Assembly (NCBI RefSeq): GCF_003672135.1 | Contig: NC_039514.1 | Location: forward strand, 14,497,787 to 14,561,786 | Source: Ooceraea biroi | Taxonomy: Eukaryota > Arthropoda > Insecta > Hymenoptera > Formicidae | Length of the DNA stretch: 64,000 nt | Direction: 5' to 3' | Part shown: positions 51,691 to 63,703 of the stretch, piece by piece | Layout of the letters: every line of letters starts with the position of its first letter | Position numbering within the stretch: position 1 is the stretch's first letter | The notes under the pieces: model-generated | Database searches by the model: none | What the model was told of the DNA's origin: nothing | The model's input: only the letters and a program-made list of their open reading frames with translations | Made by a program: the position numbers and the translations under genes

Positions 51691-53435
51691 ATGGAGATTC
51701 AGGAGAAAATCGTGCTCATCACCGGCGGAGCCAACGGGATCGGTTATTGCACCGCTCAGGAATTGCTTCGAAGTGGTGCGAAGGTAACTTTTAATTAATT
51801 CAAATATATAAAATAATCCAGTGCAGAATTATGCAAATAGGAGCTTTATTTTATCTTAATAATTGCGTGTTACAGGTCATCGTAATTGTAGATTTGCCCG
51901 ACTCGAACGGCGAGAATGCCGCGGCGGAATTGGGAAAGGAGTTTGGCGCAAATCGAGCTATTTTTCTCGTCGGAAATGTGACGAATGATAAGGAACTCGC
52001 GGGTATTGTGTCAATAGATTGTTAAGTGTATTTAGAATTGCAACTTAGAAATAGAAAACTATAAAAAGAGTATTTCAATAGCATTTCAATGAAATGCAAT
52101 AGCATAGCAAAGAGCATTTCAATGAAAATATATTCATTGAAATGCAAATGGCTATGATTATAAATATATCATAGCCATTTGCATTTTAGGAATTTTTTTC
52201 GATAAAGAAAGATAAAGAAAAGTCCAATCATTAGGTCTTACATTAGACTTTACATTAGTTTGCACATGTTAATTTTGCAGCTTGTTTCGATAAGGCGGTA
52301 GAGTTACTTGGCCCACTGGATATTATTATCAATAATGCCGGCATTATAAATGATGCGGAATGGGAACCGATGGTTGATATTAATTATGTAAGTGGCAACA
52401 ACAAGTCCCATCCGATATACATCTTTAAATGTTTTCATCTTACTGTTTTATTGTCTTTTTAATATCAGAAAGGAGTTGTACGTGGCACGATACTTGGCTT
52501 GAATCACATGGGAAAGCATAAGGGTGGAAAGGGCGGTACCATCATCAATATGTCATCCATAGTCGGTCTGCAGGGCAATCCGCTCGCGCCAATTTACGCC
52601 GGCACGCAGTTTGCCATCCTCGGATTCACCTCGTCGTTACAGGTAGAAATTCAATGAATTGCAGATAAACAGACGATGTGTCGCTGAGAATTCAGTTCTG
52701 CGTTCAAAGTTTATTTTTTCCTTCTCTGGATATCAAGTGCAATCTCTGTTCTTGTTATCTTTAACGCAACGTGTTTGATTGCTGTAGACGTATTTGTTTT
52801 ATTAAAACTCTATATACATTTCCGTAGACTTTCTACGAGAAAACAGGTGTACGCCTATTGGTGATATGTCCTGGACTCACGAGCACTAACATGGCCTCGA
52901 AGTTTATGTCGAGCAAAACGTATGCAATGGATATCCTAGACGACGAGATTGCTGCCAAAGCAATGATGACGATGGAGAGTCAATCGTAAGTTATAATAAA
53001 CGTTATCTATAATAATTGTTATAACAGAAAATAGATATACAAGAAATTGTAATAAGTAATGGACAAACTAATGACAACGACAATTAAAATTTACAATAAT
53101 AATAAACTAGAAAAAAATTAATTGAATTTGGATTGTAAGTTAAATCATAAAGTTACATTTTCTAAATCGTATTTCAGACATATAAAATATTTTCTTTCAT
53201 CTTATTTTTACATTCAAATTATATTGATCAAAGAAGTAATTAATAATTTATTGGAGACTTGTAATAGACTTACAGAACGATGTTTGTTTTGTTAAACAGT
53301 CCTGAACACGTAGCGACTGCTATTGCCGAATTGCTCGAGAAAGGAAAGAACGGCACGATCTTCGTCAGTGAAAACAATCAACTCGCATACGCCGTGCAAT
53401 TGCCGTGTTACTCTGATCTGAAAGTTTCGATATAA
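51691..53435 (+). CDS. 15-hydroxyprostaglandin dehydrogenase-like SDR (gene D), catalytic Lys replaced
   Basis: Six exons, 51691-51783, 51876-52002, 52281-52387, 52469-52642, 52828-52985 and 53300-53435, join in frame to 264 residues. The fold markers TGGANGIG, VIVDLP (Asp for NAD), NNAGI, helix Asn (DINY) and NMSSIVGL (Ser139) are present, and Tyr152 is kept. The active site reads YAGTQ: the Lys of YxxxK, which in this superfamily binds the nicotinamide ribose and lowers the Tyr pKa, is Gln156 (codon CAG). The Asp of the usual CDVT motif is also Asn (VGNVT). The frame and splice sites are otherwise undamaged, which argues against a simple pseudogene. It may be a pseudoenzyme or an enzyme with altered chemistry. 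AATAAA at 53517-53522 follows the stop by about 80 bases. Confidence 0.93.
52115..52193. repeat. Two adjacent perfect hairpins in gene D intron 2
   Basis: CATTTCAATGAA pairs with TTCATTGAAATG (52115-52144). Directly next to it TGCAAATGGCTATGAT pairs with ATCATAGCCATTTGCA (52143-52193). Both stems are perfect. They may be remnants of palindromic elements or structured intron sequence. Confidence 0.6.
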
Positions 53436-54355
53436 AGCCTGCAGTGAATCATTTTTATTGGATGGATCCGTCTTCATCGATTTAATATCTTCGTTTGGAA
53501 TCGGATCCAAAACTATAATAAATATGCAGTAGATTTAAATCGCAATACAAAGTTTCCAATTATTAAAGATTTATGTACGTATTTGCATATTTGCGTATTG
53601 CAACCTGTTTAAAAATGGAAATTTATTCATTAGATTGAGTTGCTATGCATCAATAAATATAAGTAATACATTTGCAAGTATAAAAAGTTAAGAAACGTTG
53701 AAATTTTATTACAAAAATACTCAAGGTAATTGAACACACTTTATAGAAACACAAAATCTGCAAAATTATTTTGCTTGTACTTTTAAAATTTTAAGATTAA
53801 TGTCAATTCTTATCGCTTGTGCCTTTTCGAGATTCAAGATTATAATATATGCATATACAAAATAATTGAATACATATGTATATAGCACTAATGATATCTT
53901 AACACTATTTAATAATTTATAACTTATTCTGTAACACGTCTGCAGTTAATTAAGTAATACAATTTCTTATTAATATCAATGGCAAACAATTATATAGCAA
54001 TGTATTGATATCTTAACGTAAATAAAAAAGGACAAATATTGATAACGAGTTAATGAGACATTTTTTTTAGTCCTTTTGCAGATTGAAAAATTGCAACTTA
54101 AAAAATTGGTATATCATACAATAAACAAATAGAATGTTGTTTAATTTGAAATACAGAGACACTGAAACAGTGAGAAATACACGGTATATCTGTGTAAAAC
54201 AGATCCGTAAAACTTATCTTTTCAAAAAAGGGAAAAAAGGCGCCAAATGCACGCGCTGATCGGTTTTGTGAAAACAGTAACAATGTATATAAAGTAATGC
54301 GCTTCGCACATGCACTTAACGCGTGACATTACTGTGTCTCTTGATAAGAATATTT

Positions 54356-54386
<31 letters not shown>

Positions 54387-55151
54387 GGGAGGAGAGAATT
54401 ACTCAGGTGCTTAAACGATTAGATTTGCAAAAATAAGTGCATTGTGCAGAATATACATTGTATATATATGTACCATTGGTTTTTTCTTTACTACAGTTCT
54501 CATTGGTCTTGCTGAGTGTAGTTTGTGTAATAAGGATTTTAAGAGATTGACTTCCACAGGTTTCACTTGCCATTGCACAGCAAAAAGCATTTTCTATTTC
54601 TGTTCAAAGCGGTTCGCATTAATTGCTTCTTCTTATGATCTTATGAACTTTTGCAAGCACTTAATAATTTACGTAATGAAAAATACAGAAAAAGTACACA
54701 GAAGCCGCGAAAAAACAAATGTGCAATGTACTTATATTATTACAAGATATAGACTTCTAGTTATTTCAAAATATTCAGCAGAAGTAAAATTAAACAATAC
54801 AATTAAATGCATTATAAAATAATGTTCGATATATAATGAATCACTAGGGTGTCGCGTGATACGCGATTTGTTAATTCTTTACAGAACTAATAATTGGCAT
54901 CATTTCGTTAATTGCATGAATGATCTGGAAAATGAAAATGAAAAGATGCTTTTTTTAAACATTATAGAAAATTTTTCTGTATTGAATGTATCAATAAAGT
55001 GCATTCGATATATTTAATTATTATAGTAGCACTTGATTATACTTTCAAAAGTTTTAAAATGCTTTGTCTTCGTTTTGAAGAAGAAATGCATATGAATCGT
55101 TGATATATAAAACTGTTGTAGATCAAAGATATTGAATTGCCATATTACATA
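53436..55151. other. Intergenic region between genes D and E
   Basis: This contains the gene D 3' end with AATAAA at 53517-53522. From about 54290 it holds the left part of a segment duplicated around gene F (60070 onward). A (GA)n microsatellite lies at about 54355-54383. An open frame in 54442-54822 is also partly present, but not conserved as a frame, in the F copy, so I reject it as a gene. Confidence 0.5.
54355..54383. repeat. (GA)n microsatellite
   Basis: An uninterrupted GA run upstream of gene E. The F-side counterpart at about 60138-60181 is also GA-rich but interrupted, so the repeat predates the duplication. Confidence 0.85.
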
Positions 55152-58100
55152 ATGGAGAATGTGCAAAATAAAACTGCAATAGTCACTGGTGGCGGATCCG
55201 GCATTGGCTACTGCATCACACAAGAATTATTGCGTAATGGCGCAAAGGTAACTTACAATTATAAAAAACAAAATTGAATTCGGTTTCTTGATACTTGATA
55301 TACACTATGTTTACGTAGCGAGCGTTACTTCTGTAGTAACTTACTCGAATTATCGTAACTTACGATAATAGCATCATTACTATGATAACAGTACCGTTCC
55401 TATCTACTCCGCTATTTGATAAAGTAGACTGAAATGTTCATAGAACATTGAAACTAAAGAAAGAAATAAAATACGCAGCTCCAAACCGGAAACCAAATCC
55501 AATTAAAATTATCAACATAGGCTTCAAGTTTTTGTTACATAAGAGTTGATATTTTATTTATATTTATATGTATTGCATATTATTGTAGCGAGTCGCTGTC
55601 ATCGATTTGCCAATTCCCAGAACTCACGAAGCACTAAACAAGTTGCAAGCCGAATTCGGGAAACAACGCGTCATTCTCTTCGAGTGTGACATAACGAAAC
55701 CTGAATACGAAGGTAATTATCAATTTCTTAAAAATATTGATATGTTTTTAAAATTTGTTATTTATAATAATCATCACACATACTTGATTGCATTTTGCAA
55801 TAAATTAGGAAATCATCCTCATTAAGAAGTTGTAAATATAAGCTATTAGGGGTGTGATTTAGTTTTGAGGGTGTTTTTTGCTCAAAAACGCATGTATTTA
55901 AATATGATAATGAATGAATACCTTAATCAAAATATTTTCCTTCGTTTTCTATAACTTTTTCCCATCTTTCTGGCAAGAGATGGATTCCATCACGATAAAA
56001 TGACTCTTCTTTTGAGTTGATCCATTCGTCGACGAATTTTCGCACTTCTTCCAAATTATGAAAGTGTGTATCCTCTAAAGCGTGTTGCATCGACCGCAAC
56101 AAATAATAATCGCATGGAGCAATGTCCGGAGAATACGCGGGGTGCGGTAAGACTTCCCATTCAAGCTCTAATAGTGTTTCTTTCACTGATAACGCAACGT
56201 GAGGTCGAGCGTTGTCATGAAGAAGAATCACTTTCCGTCGTTTACTCGCAATTGGTGGTCGTTTTTGGTCCAATGCTTACTTCAACTTGTACAATTGGTG
56301 TCGATAACGATCAGCCGTGACAGTCTCATGCGGATTTAACAGCTCATAGTACACTATCCCACCAAATACAGAGCATTACTTTTGAACCGTGAATATTGCG
56401 TCTCGGAGTGGATGTTGATGGTTGGCCTAGATCCACCCATGATTTTCTGCGTTTGGGATTATCAAAATAGATCCACTTTTCATCCCCAATAACAATCCGA
56501 GACAAAAGACTCTTCTTTTTTTGCCTGGCGATCAACGAAATGCAAATGTTCAACCGGTTCGCAATGGCACTTTCCGATAATTGATGTGGAACCCATTTCC
56601 CTTCTTTCTAAATTTTTCCCATTTCATGTAAATGTTTGGTAACTGTTGTACGATCAACATTTAATGCTCTAGCAAGTTCTGAAGTGGATTGTGTTGGATT
56701 TTTGTCCAATAATGCTTGCAAATCTGCATTTTCAAGCTTTCTTGGTTGTCCCGAGCGTTCTTTGTCCTTCACATCAGTATGACCACTTTTAAAGCGTCTA
56801 AACCAGTATTCACACGTCTTAATTGATGGAGCAGAATCACCATAAGTTTCCACAAGAATTCTATAACCGTCAGCCGCAGTTTTCATTTGATTAAAAAACA
56901 AAAGCAACGCATGTCGAAAATGCTAAAGAGCTTTCGGAAGTTGCATTTTTACGATGATATAAACACGACTGTTATTGCATCTATTGCTATAATGCTACTA
57001 AATGTCATGGATAATGTCAACACTGTAAGAAACAACAGTTATCGGAAACAGCTATTGGAACAAACTGACACTACAGCCATCTGTTGCAAAACCCTCAAAA
57101 CTAAATCACACTCCTAATATTAATATATTAATAGTATTATTATATAATTGATTTTATGGTGATAAATACCGATATACACTAACTAAGATACATTAATAAT
57201 TATCAGAGACTTTCAAGAAGGCCGTGAACGCTCTCGGTGGACTCGACATACTGGTGAATAATGCTGGACTTGTGAATGATACGAATGTTGAAAAAACGTT
57301 TGCTGTTAACTGCGTAAGTAGTAATAATAAATAAAACTTAAAGTAATAAATTAAACTTCAATTGATGATCGGATTCATACATTCCGAAAAAATCTGTGTA
57401 TAGAAAATTATGTTCGAGAATTGGTTTTAACTACACTATTTAATTGTTGATAATGTTCTTCCTAAATGAACTAATTCTAATATCATCTGTGCATTATAAA
57501 TAAGTTTATGTGAAAACTAAAAATTAACTGAGCGACATAAAAGACTTGTATATAATCTCTATAAGCATTATACCATTTATCATGATAAGTAATAATAATA
57601 AGTAAATTATTATGTCGCGTTTTGCAGGTAGCTCTGATTCACGGATCGCTGTATGGTGTGAATTACATGGGCAAACACAAGGGTGGAAAAGGTGGTACCA
57701 TAGTAAATATTGCATCTTCAATTGCCATATTGCGTTACGCAGAAGTTTTACCAGTGTATACCGCTTCTAAATATGCCGTCGTCGGATTTTCTCAAGCATT
57801 CAAGGTGATCCATCTTTTAATGTATATCTTGAGATATTAGTCTTCAGTTGTATTATTGTAAGGAGCTTTCGTGATTTTATATTCTTATGTAACATTTACA
57901 AAACCTCTTGCTTTTTACTAAATACTAAACAAGCATTTTCTTTAAGCAGTCAATCAGATTCCCTGTTTTTCACACGAAGTTCATTCAAATTTATCAACTT
58001 TATTTAGGAAAACAGTTGTTTAAAATCTTTTTAAAACTTCAGATGATATAATTGGCCAACTCTTTTCCATTTGAAAACTGTTAGAGACTCAATGTTTTGG

Positions 58101-58668
58101 TATAAAAAGTTTTATTTTCAAATGATCTCTGAAATTTATGATTAATGGCTTACGCGAGATTTCAACCACTCAGTATGTACAGTAATGACATTTTAAGGAG
58201 TAATTATTTTTAGTAATAATTATTTTTATTTAGGATTACTATGACAAAACTGATGTTCGTGTTTTAACAATGTGTCCTGATATGACAAACACGGCGTTTC
58301 CAAAAACCGCAACGTTTTTCGATTTTATTGGCATGCCAACTTCATGGCACAATGATTTTAGTGCCAGTCAAAGGTATAAAACGATTTATATAATAATAAT
58401 AATAATTATAATAAATAATAAAGAAAACAATCATAATAAAAAATAACAAATAATAATATAGTTAAAATATTAGATTCTTGTATCAACAAAATGCGGAATT
58501 ACAACATATTCTTTTCCGTACAGCCCCACGAATGTGGCATGTGGCGTTGTTCAGTTCATTCAGAAGGGCAAGAACGGAGCGATATGGAGTGTTATGTTAG
58601 GCGAACGGGATGAGTGTGTGCTTCATGCACATGAATTCCAGCCAGTTACTAGCGTTCCTGTAATGTAA
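55152..58668 (+). CDS. 15-hydroxyprostaglandin dehydrogenase-like SDR (gene E)
   Basis: Six exons, 55152-55247, 55589-55712, 57207-57313, 57628-57804, 58234-58373 and 58524-58668, join in frame to 262 residues. Catalytic and cofactor motifs are complete: TGGGSGIG, AVIDLP (Asp for NAD), CDIT, NNAGL, helix Asn (AVNC), Ser139 in NIASSIAI, and Tyr153 and Lys157 in YTASK. The loop between Ser and Tyr is one residue longer than in A-D, a feature shared only with F. Exon 2 encodes exactly the same protein segment as F exon 2, whereas exon 5 differs strongly. A mariner element (55846-57117) sits in intron 2 without disturbing the splice sites. AATAAA at 58925-58930 is the likely poly(A) signal. Confidence 0.93.
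55846..57117 (-). mobile_element. mariner element inserted in intron 2 of gene E
   Basis: The ends TTAGGGGTGTGATTTAGTTT and, reverse-complemented, TTAGGAGTGTGATTTAGTTT are near-perfect terminal inverted repeats flanked by TA on both sides (55844-55845 and 57118-57119). The length is 1272 bp, as in complete mariners. The transposase lies on the minus strand. The paralogous intron of gene F has the uninterrupted sequence AGCTATTAATATATT, that is, the empty site with a single TA. Confidence 0.93.
55923..56907 (-). pseudogene. Broken mariner transposase (DD34D)
   Basis: Read on the minus strand, an N-terminal helix-turn-helix part (with YWFRRFKSGHTDVKDKERSG) leads to the first catalytic Asp (GDEKWIYFDN), the second (HDNARPH) and the third (YSPDIAPCDYYL). 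Exactly 34 residues separate the second and third Asp, the mariner signature. At least three lesions break it: an in-frame TAG near 56610 just after the DNA-binding part, a frameshift near 56355 before the second Asp, and a TAA near 56280. No clean start codon precedes the N-terminal part. It cannot make a functional transposase. Confidence 0.88.
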
Positions 58669-61471
58669 AATGCAACATAGTCTGGAGATACAGAAAAAAT
58701 ATTCTGGATGAAAAACTAAACAACGTGAAGACTTGAAGGCGTAACTATTAAAATAATGTGCTTGATATAAAACAATGGCACATAATACTAGTGATTGCAA
58801 GATTATAACATTGTAATGAAACACAGAAAAGAGGAAAATTAATCTCCATTATGTTAGTCGCGACTAACAATGTAAAGCGCGAAAATTGTAATAATGGTAT
58901 TGTAATAATGGTAATAAAGACTAAAATAAAACACAATTAGTACGTACAAAATAATTGTGCCGTGTCCTTTTTGAACAATATCAATTATCATATACATATC
59001 TATAATCGATCATCATTATTTTAAATAGTTTAACAACATAATAATTCAAACTAAAATACAAAGATAATAGATTTCACAGAAATCTAAGCTAGTTTAGAAT
59101 AAAATGGGCTGTACACACATGCTTTGACGAGTAACGTGTTACATGAACATTTAGATGAATATTTAAAGTATTTAAAAATAACAATCAAATTTATAATTGA
59201 ATCATTACCTTTTTTAAAAAAAGGTACTAAAAAGCGTCAAGTATACGCGCCCGAAGAATGCGTTCAAAGATGGACTCTATAAAACTAATGATATTAAAAG
59301 ATTGCGCAAACTATGGAAATGGGTATTTATACAAATCAGAAAATGTACTTTATTATTATTTATATGCTACATACAGGCACATGCATATGTACATACACGA
59401 TATCGACTATGAATGAAGGAAACTTATTTCAATACAAATAAGTATTGTTTCAAAATACCTGGCGCTGCTAAACCGAATCAATATGTTAATTGCCTTATTC
59501 TTTCTTTCTCTCTTCTGAGTGCGTGAATGCATGTGTGTGTCCCTCTCTTTCTCCTGCGCGCGTGTGTGTATGTGTGCGTGAAATAGAACATTAGAAGTAA
59601 GTATATATAGAATAACTTTATTTACATGTTAATTGCTTTTGTAACATATATTTTATGTACTTGGGCGAATTTTGTTAAGCATTTTAGGATGCAAGGAAAT
59701 TATTATACTCTTTAGATTATAAAAATTTAAATACGAAGGCAATTAACATATTGATTCGGTATAGCAGCACCAAGTAGTTTGAAAAAATACTTATTTGTAT
59801 TGAAATAAGACTCCTTCATTCATAGTCGATATCATGTATGAATATATGCACGTGACTGTAGTAAAGATAATAATAAGGTAATAGATTTTCTGATTTGCAT
59901 AAATACCCATTTTCATAGTTGGCGCATTTTTTTGATATCATTAGTTTTATAGAGTTCATAGAGTTCATCTTTGAACGCGTTCTTCAGACGCGTATACTTT
60001 GCGCTTTTTTGTACCTTTTTTTTAAAAAGGTAAAGTTTGTACAAATAGCTACGGACGCCTCGCCGCCGTACGCACTTCGCGCATACACTTGAAGCGTGGC
60101 ATTACCGTATTTCTTGATAAGAATTTTTAGGCAGAAAGAGAGAGAGAGGAAGAGAGAGAGAGAGAAAGGGGAGAGAGAGAGAATGACTCAGTTGCTTAGA
60201 CAATTAGTTAGTTAGTTGATTAGAGTTGCAAATATGAGTGCATTTTGCAGAATATACATGTACAAACTATTATTTTTTTCTTCAGTGCCCATTGGTTTTG
60301 TTGAGTGTAGATTTGTGTAACATAACAAGGAGTTTAAGAACTTGAACACAGAGGTATCCACATAAAAACAGGTTTCACTTGTCATTGCATAACAAAAAGT
60401 ATTTTCTATTTCTCTTAAAAGCTGTGTCCTCGATACAATTGTTATGTTCAAGACGCAGCATATCCATGTGCAAATTTAACACATTGTCATTGTGTTAATT
60501 AAACTTTATATGTTAAATTTATAATTTACTTGTCCAAATGTTAAAATAATATATTTTATGTGTAATAGTAAGAATTTCCCTCGAAGGTCACCATATGTTA
60601 AATCAACCTTTCTCAAACATTAACACGACGATGATGCACAGTGTAATATTGTGCGACCTATACAACTAATATTTTCCTTAAGCAAAAATTTAATATCATA
60701 AATATGTTCATTTTACATAAAATTTGGTTCCAAGCATTGTAATTTTCTTACTAATTTTATATTAACAATTGTTTTGCTGCGTGAGGGCTTTGCATATACG
60801 TATAGATGCTTGTATAATGTGTATGACATAAAATTATAAATTCTTTCTTCCTTCCTTCTAGATCTTTGCCATTGTTTTTAAATGGAAATACTGTTGATTC
60901 ATTAACTCCAAGCTATCATGCATGCTCTTTTAATGTTTGGGACAAAGTTTGGTTGAGCAATGCTTTCAATTCGTGACTCTGCTTCTATTTATGATCTTAC
61001 GAACTTTTGCAAGCACTCAATACTTTACGTAATGAAAAATAAAGTAAAAATACACAGCGAGGAAACAAATGTGCAATGTACTTATATTATTAGAGACTTC
61101 TAGTTATTTCAGAATATTCAGCAGAAGTAAAATTAACCAATACAATTAAATGCAATATACTCATGTTCGATATATAATAAATCACTAGAGTGATACGCGA
61201 TTCATCGATTCTTTACTAATAATTGGCATCATTCCGTTAATTACATGAATGAAAAGATGCTCTTCTTAAACATAACAGAAAAAGTTTTGTGTATTGAACG
61301 TAAATGTATCAAGCTGCATGCGAATATATTTAATTATTATTGTAGCATTTGATTATATTTAAATTTCTTTTTCTTTGTTTTCGTTATGAAGAAGAAATGC
61401 ATATGAATTTAATCATTGATATATAATAATATATGTTGTAGAACAAAGATATTGAATTGCCATATTACATA
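58669..61471. other. Intergenic region between genes E and F
   Basis: This contains the gene E 3' UTR, a large inverted repeat (59205-60033), GA-rich microsatellites (about 60138-60181), and, from about 60070, the left part of the E/F duplicated segment. About 560 bp at 60425-60985 are present only on the F side. No separate gene is supported. Confidence 0.5.
59205..60033. repeat. Large inverted repeat between genes E and F
   Basis: Arms of about 290 bp (59205-59496 and 59735-60033) are inverted copies: ATCGACTATGAATGAAGGA, TATTTCAATACAAATAAGTA and GAATCAATATGTTAATTGCC occur in the left arm and, reverse-complemented, in the right arm. The outer ends read TTACCTTTTTTAAAAAAAGG-like on both sides. 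A spacer of about 240 bp holds GT- and CT-rich sequence. It borders the left end of the F duplication unit. Confidence 0.75.
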
Positions 61472-63703
61472 ATGGAGAATGTGCAAAATAAAACTGCAAT
61501 AGTCACTGGTGGCGGATCCGGCATTGGCTATTGCATCATCGAAGAGTTATTGCGTAATGGCGCAAAGGTAATGTACAATTATAAAAAATAAAATTGCATT
61601 CGGTTTCTTGATATTTGATATACACTACGTAGCGAGCTTTACTTCTATAGTACCTTACTCGAATTATCGTAACTTACGATAATAGCATCATTACTATGAT
61701 AACACTACCGTTTCTATCTACTCCGCTATTTGATAAAGTAGACTGAAATGTTCAGAACATTGAAGCTAAAGAAATAAAATACGCAGCTCCAAACCGGAAA
61801 TCAAATCCACTTAAAATTATCATTACATAGGCTTCAAGTTTTTGTTACGTAAGAGTTGATATTTTATATATATTTATATATATATTTCATTTTATTGTAG
61901 CGAGTCGCTGTCATCGATTTGCCAATTCCAAGAACTCACGAAGCACTAAACAAGTTGCAAGCCGAATTTGGGAAACAACGCGTTATTCTCTTCGAGTGTG
62001 ACATAACGAAACCTGAATACGAAGGTAATTATCAATTTCTTAAAAATATTGATATGTTTTTAAAATTTGTTATTTATAATAATCATCACACATACTTGAT
62101 TGCATTTTTCAATAAATTAGGGTATCATCCTCATTAAGAAGTTGTAAATATAAGCTATTAATATATTTATATTATTATTATATAATTGATCTTATGGTGA
62201 TAAATACCGATATACACTAACTGAGATACATTAATAATTATCAGAAACTTTTAAGAAGGCTGTGAACGCTCTCGGTGGACTCGACATACTGGTGAATAAT
62301 GCTGGAATTGGGGACGAAACTAATGTTGAAAGAATGTTTGCTGTTAACAACGTAAATATTAATAAATTAAAGTTCAATTGATAATCGAGTATTCATATAT
62401 TCTGGGAAAATCTATGTATAGAAAATTATGTTCGAGAATTGATTTTCACTACACTATACAATTATTGAAAAAGTTCTTCCTAAATTAACTAATTCTAATA
62501 TCACCTATGCATTATAAATGAGTTCATGTGAAAAATAAAAATTAACAGAGCAACATGAAGGAATTATATAGTGTCTATAAGCATTATATTTATTAAGGCT
62601 TAGTAATAATGATAAGTAAATTATTATGTCGCGTTCTTGCAGGTAGCTCTGATTCGCGGATCGCTGTATGGTTTGAATTACATGAGCAAACACAAGGGTG
62701 GCAAGGGCGGTACCATAGTAAATATTGCATCAGTAGCTGGCTTGCATTATCATTTTTCTTTTATACCAGTGTACGCCGCTACTAAACATGCGGTTGTCGG
62801 ATTTTCTCAAGCTCTCAAGGTGATCCATCTTTCATGAGATATTAAAGTCATCAGATATATTATTGTAGGGAGCTGTCACGATTTTACATTCTTACGTAAC
62901 ATTTACAGAAACCGTTGCTTTTGAATAAATATTAAACAAATATTTTCTTTAATTAGTCAATCAGATTCCTTGTCTTTTACATAAATTTCACTCAAATTTA
63001 TCAACTTTATTTAACAAAACATCGCTTTAAATTCTTGTTAAACTTTAGATGATAATTAGCCAAACGTTCTTTAAGCCGGTATCTCTAACGTTCTTTAAAC
63101 GTTCTTTAAACGTTTTCTATTTGAAAACTGTTTCAGACTCAATAATTTGGTATAAATACTTTTATTTTCTAATTTCTGAAAGTTAATGGATTACGCGAGA
63201 TTTCAGATACTCTGTATTTACAGTAATGACATTTTAAGGAGTAATTATTTTTAGTACTAATTATTTGTATTCAGGATTACTATGACAAAACTGAGGTTCG
63301 TGTTTTAACAATGTGCCCCGATTTGACAAAAACGTCGATAGTAGAAACCATGACATTTCTTGAGTTTGTTGACATGCCAAATGCATGGCAAGATGTTTTT
63401 ATGGACAGTCAAAGGTAGACAGAAAACAATTTATATAATAATAATTATTATTATAAGAAATAATAATGAAAACAATCATAATAAAAAATAACAAATAATA
63501 ATATAGTTAAAAAAATATTAGATTTTTGTATCAACAAAACGTTGCGGTATTAAACATATTCTTTTCCGTACAGCCCTACGAAGGTGGCATGTGCCATTGT
63601 CGAGCTCATTCAGAAGGGTAAGAACGGAGCGATATGGAGTGTTAAGGTAGGCGAACGGCCTCATACACATGAATTCCAGCCAGTTACTAGTGTTCCTGTG
63701 TAA
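61472..63703 (+). CDS. 15-hydroxyprostaglandin dehydrogenase-like SDR (gene F)
   Basis: Six exons, 61472-61567, 61901-62024, 62245-62351, 62643-62819, 63275-63414 and 63574-63703, join in frame to 257 residues. The start MENVQNKTAIVTGGGSGIGY is identical to gene E. Motifs are complete: Asp for NAD (AVIDLP), CDIT, NNAGI, helix Asn (AVNN), Ser139 in NIASVAGL, and Tyr153 and Lys157 in YAATK. It differs from E mainly after NNAG, in the loop between Ser and Tyr (HYHFSF against RYAEV), and throughout exon 5 (substrate side), where 19 of 46 residues differ. The C-terminus is five residues shorter. Intron 2 lacks the mariner. AATAAA at 63947-63952 is the likely poly(A) signal. More copies may follow beyond the window. 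Confidence 0.93.

Noticed and set aside
54442..54822. 126-codon frame upstream of gene E
   Set aside because: The duplicated copy upstream of gene F has the same DNA with indels that do not preserve the frame, so it is not under coding constraint.
62643..62819. Apparent loss of the catalytic Ser in gene F when counting 13 residues back from Tyr
   Set aside because: E and F have one extra residue in the loop before Tyr. Aligning on the Asn-Ile-Ala-Ser motif restores Ser139, so the triad is intact.
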